From Phycisphaerae bacterium (lineage in GTDB: Bacteria; Planctomycetota; Phycisphaerae; SM23-33): DNA of 64,000 bases. The position numbers and the translations under genes are program-made. Within the stretch, counting starts at the first letter, position 1. Each line of letters begins with the position of its first letter. Location: the NCBI GenBank assembly GCA_030745875.1, contig JASLNT010000106.1, positions 1 to 64,000 of the forward strand. The letters are read 5' to 3'. Of this stretch, positions 36,734 to 43,584 are shown piece by piece. The notes beneath the pieces were generated by a model. It saw only the letters and a list, made by a program, of their open reading frames with translations, did not search any database and was not told where the DNA came from.

Positions 36734-38532
36734 ACTGCTTCCTCCACGGCCTGACCGCAGGCGGCCTGGCTTACGATCTCAATCACGCGCTGGCGAGCGG
36801 ATTCGACATCGCATATGCGCATCGGGCCTATCCGATCCATTCTGGCCCGGACGTACTCGGCGTCCTTAGGCGACAGGCATCCCAGCACTTTCCGCCTGAC
36901 CTGTCTGGCGGCCATTCGAAGTGAAATTGCAAGGTCATCGGGTTCGACCGCGCCGAGAACAACGCGAAGCTCACCAGCGCCCAGATGGGTTATGTCTTCA
37001 AAGGCCATCAACTTCAGCGCGTCCCGCTCGGCCCGCCGACGATTGATGTTCTCGGTTTCCGCGAGTTGACCGGACAGACCGCCCGACGGACCGTCCAGAC
37101 GCCTGGCCAGATCTCGATTAATCTCGGCGACGATTTCCGCATCGGCGTCACTGAGATCGCCCATCCTTCTGGCGACTTCCGCACGGAGTTCCGCCGGCAG
37201 ACGGGAGATGATCTCCGCAGCCTGGCCCGAGGGCATACGAACGAGGATCAACGCCAGAGTCTGCGGATGCTCCCGCCCGAGGTCTTCGTCACGACCATCG
37301 TCGCCATCGTCCGAGAAGGGAGCCAGCATGTCGTAGCTGAGTTCATTGTGAGCTTCGTCGTCCGGCGTCGAACCGTCCCCACCGGGCGTTGGATGAACTG
37401 ATCTTCGCCATCGCAAAAGCACCCACGCCCCCAACGCGCCGACAAATACAGCCCCTGCGATCGCAGCGAAGACTATGCCCCCGCCTACGCCGCTGTGTGT
37501 TTCCATAAGGTCCGAACCGGACTTGGCGATAATCGGACCGTGCAAAGCAACGGTTACCTCGTGGCTGCCGGTGGGCCCCAGAATCGCCCTGACCGCATCC
37601 TTAACCGACGCCAACTGCTGAGCCGCGGATTCCTTGCTGCCAGCCGACGAGACATAACTCTTGGGAATCGACACCCATACTCTAAGCCCGTCACCGGCGA
37701 TCCGATATCCGCCGGATGCGTGTTTCAGTCCGGCCCGGGCTCCGATAATCTGCACGTCGGCGGACATTCCCGGAATGTAACGCAACGCCGACACGATCTT
37801 CTCGCTGTAATACGCCTCAACCGTATGACGTTGAGCAAACGATTGAGCGTCAGACGACGGTCGATAGCTCCGACCGGTCTGATCGATCACGCGAACATCG
37901 CCGATCTCCACGGCGACGCTTCCGGAAATCAACTCTCCAATGGCGACTATCAGGCCCGGAGACATTCGGCGCCCTTTAGCAAGCCTTACTGTCACGGCCG
38001 CTCTTGCCGCCTGCGCTTTTGAACCAAGCCCGCCCGGAGATCCCGGTTCGAAGAATACTGACGCCGATGCGATAGGATCCATCTCGGATATCAGGCGTCC
38101 GAGTTCGGCCATCACGCCGGCTTGCCATAGACGGCGGTTTTCGGCGCTGCTGCGCCACATGCTTAGACCGCCAGCCAGTCGCCGCAAGCCCGAGCCGGAA
38201 GATCCGCCGTCCGGAATATCGGAGCGTAGAATATTTCGAGCATCGCCCAGATGCTGCGGGGATACGGTGAGCCCGCCTTCTGTACGGCCGACGCGGATAC
38301 CCTCTCGCTCGAGAGCGGCAGCCGCACGCTCGCGGGCCTCGCCGTCCAGATTGCGAGCGATCACAGTTGTCGGCTCGGGGGTAATCACCGCCCAAACCAA
38401 CCACACCGCCCCGCCCAAGACAACGGCTGCAAGCAGAGCAGCGGTTAATCGCGCACCGGCGCCCAGGCCTGCCAGACGAACTCTCAGACGAACTACATGT
38501 CGCTTCAACCTCTTCACATCCCGGTCCTCCAT
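36730..38532 (-). CDS. fliF: FliF-FliG fusion: MS-ring protein joined to rotor switch protein
   Basis: One 600-residue frame with two normally separate proteins. FliF part: TM1 28-50, ring-building motifs 55-225 (ALEREGIRVGRTEGGLTV, DARNILRSDIPDGG, ENRRLWQAGVMAELGRLI, ARAAVTVRLAKGRRMSP), a reduced RBM3 region about 235-335, and TM2 351-374. After an acidic linker (385-418) comes a FliG part: EHPQT at 421-425, IISRLPAELRAEVARRMG, and the C-terminal torque domain about 505-595 (MAFEDI, RIGPMR, DVESARQRVIEI). FliG's N-terminal domain, which normally binds FliF's tail, is missing, as expected if fusion replaces that contact. The residues matching E. coli FliG D288/D289 are Ala563/Arg564. No separate fliG is in the window. 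First motor gene of the operon. Confidence 0.9.
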   Translation of the reverse strand: MEDRDVKRLKRHVVRLRVRLAGLGAGARLTAALLAAVVLGGAVWLVWAVITPEPTTVIARNLDGEARERAAAALEREGIRVGRTEGGLTVSPQHLGDARNILRSDIPDGGSSGSGLRRLAGGLSMWRSSAENRRLWQAGVMAELGRLISEMDPIASASVFFEPGSPGGLGSKAQAARAAVTVRLAKGRRMSPGLIVAIGELISGSVAVEIGDVRVIDQTGRSYRPSSDAQSFAQRHTVEAYYSEKIVSALRYIPGMSADVQIIGARAGLKHASGGYRIAGDGLRVWVSIPKSYVSSAGSKESAAQQLASVKDAVRAILGPTGSHEVTVALHGPIIAKSGSDLMETHSGVGGGIVFAAIAGAVFVGALGAWVLLRWRRSVHPTPGGDGSTPDDEAHNELSYDMLAPFSDDGDDGRDEDLGREHPQTLALILVRMPSGQAAEIISRLPAELRAEVARRMGDLSDADAEIVAEINRDLARRLDGPSGGLSGQLAETENINRRRAERDALKLMAFEDITHLGAGELRVVLGAVEPDDLAISLRMAARQVRRKVLGCLSPKDAEYVRARMDRIGPMRICDVESARQRVIEIVSQAACGQAVEEAV

Positions 38533-38571
38533 GACCGGTAAGGGGTGTCTTACGAAGAACTGTTTGCCGTG

Positions 38572-39078
38572 CTAATCGGCATCTAGCTTTGCATAGTACT
38601 CCCGGATATGCGCCAACGATTTGTGCTGAGCCTTCAACGCAATGATGCCGTTGAGACGCGCGAATACCGACTCATCGTACAGGCGGTGCCCACCGTCGGT
38701 CCGCCGCGCCTCAATGAGCAGGCCCATAGTCGTGTAGTTGTGAACGGTCTGGCGGCTCAGACCCGAATACTCAATCACCTCACCGATACGATACAGCTTC
38801 GGCGGGATTTCAATTGGCTTGGGCTCGGTAAACCGATTTCCGATCCCTGCGCGTCCCGATCCGGAGCCTGTTTGATTTGGGGAGTCTGAAGAAGGTGGAG
38901 CGTCTCGCGGACCTGCAACATCTTCTGAGCGTCCCGCACTAGATTCGTGCGGAGAGCGTGCTGCACAAGTTACATCCGCGGCGGCGCTTGGTGCGATTAC
39001 CGCATCCGCAACGCCCGAGGCCTCCACTGCACTTGCAGCATCTGTCACATCGCGTTTTTCGAATACACTTGTTTGCAT
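38572..39078 (-). CDS. MerR-like DNA-binding regulator heading the flagellar operon
   Basis: 168 residues. About 90 residues of low-complexity Ala/Ser/Pro-rich sequence precede a MerR-type winged helix (about 92-165): KLYRIGEVIEYSGLSRQTVHNYTTMGLLIEARRTDGGHRLYDE, shown here only as the hallmark order of helix-turn-helix and wing. There is no C-terminal effector domain. It ends 39 bases before fliF-fliG on the same strand and is probably the first gene of the flagellar transcript. A regulator of motility is a reasonable inference. Start ATG 39078 has no good ribosome site. Confidence 0.75.
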   Translation of the reverse strand: MQTSVFEKRDVTDAASAVEASGVADAVIAPSAAADVTCAARSPHESSAGRSEDVAGPRDAPPSSDSPNQTGSGSGRAGIGNRFTEPKPIEIPPKLYRIGEVIEYSGLSRQTVHNYTTMGLLIEARRTDGGHRLYDESVFARLNGIIALKAQHKSLAHIREYYAKLDAD

Positions 39079-39114
39079 AGTAAAAAGATACTTTATATTT
39101 TACAAAAGGTAGCT

Positions 39115-39130
39115 CGCATTTCTTCCGCCA
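39115..39130 (-). promoter_or_regulatory. Possible sigma-54-type promoter for the flagellar operon
   Basis: Read on minus, TGGCGGAAGAAATGCG matches the -24/-12 pattern TGGCAC-N5-TTGCW at the GG and GC pairs with the exact spacing, but lacks two lesser consensus bases. It ends 36 bases upstream of the MerR-like ATG and follows an A/T-rich tract. A sigma-70 -10 box (TAAAAT or TATAAA at about 39092-39102) is an alternative. Confidence 0.3.
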
Positions 39131-39439
39131 ACAACAAGAAAACACTCTTTTTTGAAAAAAAATCACACACCACTCCCCCGTTTTCGCCTAACGTCATTTA
39201 TTACCAGAAGATACAGAGATCGACAATTCTTCGACACAGCAAGGATTCTCTCAAGTCAAATGCTTTGCGGGCTCGAATCCGGACCGAACACTACCCCCAT
39301 ACACACACAACACTACATCGACACGACTTATGAATGTGCATTTTCAGCCGCCGCCGGGCACCCACAGACAACTACCGATACAAGCCGCTCGGCTCCGACA
39401 CTTCATCAATATTTAATCGTAATACTCCGAGTATCTGCC

Positions 39440-39468
39440 TTGGCGGAATCACGATTGTGTAGTACAAT
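39440..39468 (+). promoter_or_regulatory. Sigma-70-like promoter for the response regulator
   Basis: TTGGCG (39440-39445), a 17-base spacer, and TACAAT (39463-39468). Transcription would start near 39475, giving a leader of about 80 bases before the ATG at 39554. Confidence 0.6.
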
Positions 39469-39553
39469 GCTAGTGGCATGGGGCCGTTATTGCTGGAGGC
39501 TCATACATATTCCCGGACTTGGGTTTGGGATATGTGTCTGTACAGATTGCACC

Positions 39554-39961
39554 ATGCCTAATAGAACCACACGCAATACAGAGGATCGCAAAGACCGCAA
39601 CGGACATATCCTGATTGTTGACGACGAGCGGGCCATCCGCAGACTGGCCAAACGAGTCCTCAGCACTCACGGGTATCGGGTAACTGCGTGCGCCACCGGC
39701 GCCGAAGCCATCGAAGCCTACGCCAAGCTCCACGCGAAAGTAGATCTGGTCATCCTCGACATGCTCATGCCCAAAATGAATGGTGTCGAAACGCTCGTAC
39801 AACTCAAGCAGATGAACCCCGCCGTTCGAGCAGTGCTCTGTTCGGCGTTCGTTCCCGACCTCAGCGGACGCACCATTGCAGGGGAGGGTTTCGTCGGATT
39901 CATCGCCAAACCTTTCGGGTTGGACACCCTCCTGATGCTCGTCGAACGTCACGTACAATAG
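39554..39961 (+). CDS. Single-domain response regulator (CheY/receiver)
   Basis: 135-residue receiver domain with no output domain. Seen: the acidic pocket HILIVDDERAIR, the phospho-acceptor VILDMLMPKMNGVE (first Asp), the switch Ser/Thr region LCSAF and the lysine in FIAKPFG. I start it at the ATG at 39554 because the sequence upstream in this frame lacks family similarity and contains a promoter-like element. It is divergent from the flagellar operon, so a CheY-like role is possible, but no histidine kinase is nearby. Confidence 0.85.
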   Translation: MPNRTTRNTEDRKDRNGHILIVDDERAIRRLAKRVLSTHGYRVTACATGAEAIEAYAKLHAKVDLVILDMLMPKMNGVETLVQLKQMNPAVRAVLCSAFVPDLSGRTIAGEGFVGFIAKPFGLDTLLMLVERHVQ

Positions 39962-40105
39962 CCTCCTTCCGGAAGACTGGGGATCTGCGATTCAGATTCA
40001 GTATTTGTCTGGAGGGCCGTGCGGACCGTTCTTAAGATATGGTTCTTATCCAGCACTCACTTGTGCCTGGCGGTGATCGAGCACTGAAAGGAAGGAACAC
40101 AGTCA

Positions 40106-41590
40106 ATGACCAGACATCAGTTTTCGCGACGTGCTTTCCTGAAGACAACAGGGTCGAGTTTGATCGGGCTAGCTCTGGCCGCACGCGCCTCGGGCGCAAA
40201 GAAAGCCGCCGACAGGAAGCCGAACATTCTCTTCTGTCTTTCGGACGATCAATCCTGGCCCCACGCGAGCGCCTATGGGACTAAAGTGATCAAGACGCCC
40301 CACTTCGATCGAATCGCCAGGGACGGGGTTCTGTTTAACTACGCCTATTGCGGGGCTCCGTCGTGCACGCCGTCTCGCAGCGCAATCCTTACCGGGCAGC
40401 ATATATGGCGGCTGGGGCAGGGCGCGCAATTGTTCGGGACACTTCCGAAGGAGCATCCTGCATATACTGATTTACTGTCGCAAGCCGGTTATCACGTAGG
40501 ATACGCCGCCAAGGGCTGGGCTCCCGGAAGCACCAAAGCCGGCGGGCGAAGCGGCAACGCGGCCGGGAAATCCTACAAGTCATTTCAGCAGTTCTTCGAT
40601 GCAGGCGAGAAAGGCAAACCGTGGTGTTTCTGGTTCGGCAGTCGCGACCCGCACCGCGGATATCGGCGCGGCAGCGGCGCAGCTTCGGGCATGGATCCCA
40701 AACAGGTTGAGACCCCCGCTGTGATGCCCGACGTCCCCGAAGTTCGCAGTGATATCTGCGACTACTATCTGGAGATTCAGCGATTCGACCGCGAGTTGGG
40801 GACGATGTTGAAGACAATCGAAGACGCCGGTCAGCTTGACAATACGATCGTTGTTATCACCAGCGACAACGGTATGCCGTTCCCCCGCGCCAAGGCCACC
40901 CTCTACGATCTGGGCGTGCGCATGCCTATGGCGATAAGCTGGAAGGGGACAATTCCCGGCGGCCGAAAGGTCGACGATTTTGTGAGCCTCACCGACCTGG
41001 CGCCGACCTTTCTCGAAGCCGCAGGCCTGAAACCTCCAAAGTGCATGACGGGCAAGAGTCTCCTGAATATCCTGCAATCGAAGAAGTCCGGCCGCATCGA
41101 GCCGGACCGCGATTGCGTATTCACCGCCAGGGAGCGACACGCATGGTGCCGCATCGACGGGAAGGGGTATCCGTCACGGATGATTCGCACGAAGGATTTC
41201 CTGTACATTCGCAATTATGAACCGGACCGCTGGCCGGCGGGGATCGCCCGAATCGTAACCAACGAAGGCCAGTACGGCGACGTAGACGCATCGCCGACCA
41301 AGACCTACATGCTCAAGAACAGAATCGATCCGGAGGACAAGAAACTGTTTGAGCTGTCTTTCGGGAAGCGACCGAAAGAGGAATTCTACGATTGTCGAAG
41401 AGATCCCTTCCAGATGAACAACCTGGCCGACGACCCGGCTTGCAGGGCTGACATGAAGAAACTGTCGGACAGATTGACCGCATACCTGAAAGAAACGGGC
41501 GATCCGCGAGAGACATCAAAGAAGGTTCTCTGGGACCAGTGGCGCTACTACGGGCATAACAAGTGGAAAATACTGCCGGAGAAGAAATGA
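40106..41590 (+). CDS. Tat-exported type I sulfatase
   Basis: 494-residue arylsulfatase-family enzyme that would remove sulfate esters from glycans. The twin-arginine signal (SRRAFLKTTG, 7-16) predicts folded export. The active-site motif CTPSR (87-91, CxPSR) within CGAPSCTPSRSAILTG gives a cysteine to be converted to formylglycine. Metal-site segments: NILFCLSDDQSWPHASAYG and VITSDNGMPFPRAKATLYD, then GVRMPM. The C-terminal region with FELYDL-like DEKKLFELS and FYDCRRDPFQMNNLADDP is like N-sulfoglucosamine sulfohydrolase-type sulfatases. AAGGAAGGAA ribosome site. No maturase is in the window. Sulfatases are abundant in planctomycetes. Confidence 0.92.
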   Translation: MTRHQFSRRAFLKTTGSSLIGLALAARASGAKKAADRKPNILFCLSDDQSWPHASAYGTKVIKTPHFDRIARDGVLFNYAYCGAPSCTPSRSAILTGQHIWRLGQGAQLFGTLPKEHPAYTDLLSQAGYHVGYAAKGWAPGSTKAGGRSGNAAGKSYKSFQQFFDAGEKGKPWCFWFGSRDPHRGYRRGSGAASGMDPKQVETPAVMPDVPEVRSDICDYYLEIQRFDRELGTMLKTIEDAGQLDNTIVVITSDNGMPFPRAKATLYDLGVRMPMAISWKGTIPGGRKVDDFVSLTDLAPTFLEAAGLKPPKCMTGKSLLNILQSKKSGRIEPDRDCVFTARERHAWCRIDGKGYPSRMIRTKDFLYIRNYEPDRWPAGIARIVTNEGQYGDVDASPTKTYMLKNRIDPEDKKLFELSFGKRPKEEFYDCRRDPFQMNNLADDPACRADMKKLSDRLTAYLKETGDPRETSKKVLWDQWRYYGHNKWKILPEKK

Positions 41591-41625
41591 CGCACCGCCA
41601 GGCCGGGTCGTGTACAATATCGCCC

Positions 41626-42957
41626 ATGTATTCTGTAGTGACAATGCTGCGCAATGGTTGCCTGGTTGCGTTAATGACGGGACTGCTGGTCGGAGCATGC
41701 GGATGCAACAAATCCGCCAAGCCGCCCAAGCCGACGGAATCAACCGCTTCCCATACGCGCCCGGCGCCCGGACCGGTCAGGGAAAAACCATCGCAGTTCT
41801 GGCCGCGCCGAGGAGAGCTGGCCGAGCGGAGGATCAAGAGGCTTGGCGATCCCGACAAATGGATACGGATTCTCGGAGCAGGTCTGCGGGGCGCTGCGGA
41901 GGAAGGCGAAAAGAGCCTGGCCGATCCGTTAACTCACATGCGCGCCGGCGACAAGGCGCTGGCCAACGGTCAGACGGAACTGTCGATCGCCTGCTTCTCT
42001 CGAGCAGTTGAACTGGATCCAAAGAACGCCGACGCCCACAAAGGCCTGGCCGTAGCAACATCAGCGTTGGCGGCCGGTCAGAATTCAGTGATCGCAACAA
42101 GGAAATTGTATCGCCGGGCGGCTGGAACATATCGAACAATTCTGGAAATCAGTCCGGATGATGAGACCGCGCGATTCAATCTCGGCCTGGCGTTGATGCG
42201 GTCGGGGAGCCCCACCGAAGCCGACAGTGTATTCCGCCCCCTGCTCGCATCAAAAAAATTCGCCGCCAAAGCCACATTCAATCTCGCCATGGTGTTGTCG
42301 AGCCAGGGAAAGCTCAAGCAGGCCGAAATCCTGCTGAGGAGGCTCATACGCAAAACTCAGAACATGGGCCCTTCCGATCTGGCGACCGCTCACACGCATC
42401 TGGGTGAGGTGCTCGTTGACCTCGGCGACACTACCGGAGCATTGGAAGCTTACAAAGAAGCGGTCAGGCTGACGCCTAAGGATGTGGCCGCATGGTTGAA
42501 TCTGGCCGCAGCCGCCCGGGCTCACGGAAGCTACGGTTACGCCGTAACCGCCACCCGCAAGGCCGCTGAACTCAGCCCGTTCAACGCGGAGATTCATCTG
42601 CGATTGGGGAACGTGCTGCTGGAATTGCACAGGGCGACCAAAGAGGACCGTTTTCTAAACCAGGCCGTTGCGGCGTGGCGAAACAGTTTGAAGATAGACC
42701 CCAGCCAAACCGACCTTCAGCGACGCGTGGAGATTTACTCTCGCCCGTCTCCCTCAACTCAACCGACCCCCCGCACAAAGGACGCTGGATCAGCCCTGAT
42801 CGATAACGTCCAACAGTTCAGCGGGCTCGTTCAGGAGAACTTTGGCTCCGCTTTGGGTCAGTTCGTCGGCGGTTCGGAATCCCCAGAGCACGCCAATGGC
42901 GAATATGTCGGCCCCGACAGCGGTCTCCATGTCGGTCGCCGTGTCGCCGAGGTATAG
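41626..42957 (+). CDS. TPR-repeat lipoprotein
   Basis: 443 residues from ATG 41626. The signal ends in a lipobox-like VGAC, with Cys near 25. Then comes a Pro-rich stretch and about six to seven tetratricopeptide repeats (for example AGDKALANGQTELSIACFSRAVELDP, RFNLGLALMRSG, THLGEVLVDLGDTTGALEAYKEAV, LAAAARAHGSYGYAVTATRKA). These are scaffold repeats for protein contacts. The last 56 or so residues have no repeat character and are read from the antisense of the phosphoglycolate phosphatase gene (168-base overlap), so the original end may have been near 42780. The start lies 35 bases after the sulfatase stop. Confidence 0.75.
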   Translation: MYSVVTMLRNGCLVALMTGLLVGACGCNKSAKPPKPTESTASHTRPAPGPVREKPSQFWPRRGELAERRIKRLGDPDKWIRILGAGLRGAAEEGEKSLADPLTHMRAGDKALANGQTELSIACFSRAVELDPKNADAHKGLAVATSALAAGQNSVIATRKLYRRAAGTYRTILEISPDDETARFNLGLALMRSGSPTEADSVFRPLLASKKFAAKATFNLAMVLSSQGKLKQAEILLRRLIRKTQNMGPSDLATAHTHLGEVLVDLGDTTGALEAYKEAVRLTPKDVAAWLNLAAAARAHGSYGYAVTATRKAAELSPFNAEIHLRLGNVLLELHRATKEDRFLNQAVAAWRNSLKIDPSQTDLQRRVEIYSRPSPSTQPTPRTKDAGSALIDNVQQFSGLVQENFGSALGQFVGGSESPEHANGEYVGPDSGLHVGRRVAEV

Positions 42958-43449
42958 GAACTGATCGGAAGCGAGCCCCATCTTCTCGACCAGGCTCGAT
43001 ATCCCGGCGGGGTCGGGTTTGGGAGCTACGCTGTCGCTGACGCCCCAGACCTCTTCAAATTCCCAATTGCCCAGCAGTTTGTCGACTATGATGCGAGTGT
43101 ATGCGTGCGGTTTGTTCGAGAGAATCGCCATCCGCACGCCGCGGCGGACCAGTTCGTCGAGCATTTCGGGGATACCGGCGTACGGGCGAGTCTTGTTGTC
43201 CCAACACTTATCGTAGGCCTGCTTCATCATCGTGACGCCCTTTTCGACCATGGCCTCGTCGCGTGAGCCTTCGGGCAGCGTTCGCTCCAACAGAAGCCTC
43301 ACGCCGTTTCCGATGTGGTATTTGTAGTCTTCGACCGGGTGCGTCGGGAAACCGAGTTGGCTGAGCGCCTGGTTGTTCGCGTCGGCCAGGTCGTCAAGCG
43401 TGTTGAGCAACGTTCCGTCCAGATCAAAGATGATCGCTTCGCACTTCAT
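42790..43449 (-). CDS. gph: Phosphoglycolate phosphatase (HAD family)
   Basis: 219 residues from ATG 43449 (AAAGG upstream; a longer open frame upstream has no family match). HAD subfamily IA: motif I IIFDLDGTLLNTLDDLADA, motif II AILSNKPH, lysine in VAPKPDPAG, and motif III YLGDTATDMETAVGA. This pattern is that of Gph, which removes phosphate from 2-phosphoglycolate formed during DNA repair. It could also be a related sugar-phosphate phosphatase. Its C-terminal coding part overlaps the convergent TPR gene. Confidence 0.85.
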   Translation of the reverse strand: MKCEAIIFDLDGTLLNTLDDLADANNQALSQLGFPTHPVEDYKYHIGNGVRLLLERTLPEGSRDEAMVEKGVTMMKQAYDKCWDNKTRPYAGIPEMLDELVRRGVRMAILSNKPHAYTRIIVDKLLGNWEFEEVWGVSDSVAPKPDPAGISSLVEKMGLASDQFLYLGDTATDMETAVGADIFAIGVLWGFRTADELTQSGAKVLLNEPAELLDVIDQG

Positions 43450-43480
43450 AAGGTGGCCTTTGCAGCTTTGTATAAGTAAG

Positions 43481-43517
43481 GATGGGAACCGGCCCGTGTC
43501 GCAGGCGGGTTCCCATC
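43481..43517 (-). terminator. Hairpin between rho and gph
   Basis: Perfect ten-base arms GATGGGAACC (43481-43490) and GGTTCCCATC (43508-43517) around a 17-base loop, 68 bases after the rho stop. On minus it is followed by CTTACTTATAC, so it could terminate rho or lie in the gph leader. Confidence 0.5.
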
Positions 43518-43584
43518 TGATCCAGTCAGTTTCGAGCCGCCCGCGCTGCAAGTCCGCCGCCGGGGGCTCTGTCGGTTCAATCGC

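Larger units (their letters stand above)
39079..39553. other. 475-base divergent regulatory region
   Basis: Lies between the minus-strand MerR-like/flagellar operon and the plus-strand response regulator. It is far richer in A+T than its neighbours near 39080-39170, including A/T tracts. The frame open on plus from 39152 has unusual composition, and I take it as non-coding upstream of the ATG at 39554. Candidate promoters for both directions are listed separately. Confidence 0.6.

Noticed and set aside
39152-39553. Upstream extension of the response regulator (134 codons)
   Set aside because: Composition is unlike coding sequence, a good promoter lies inside it, and the receiver domain begins just after the internal ATG at 39554.
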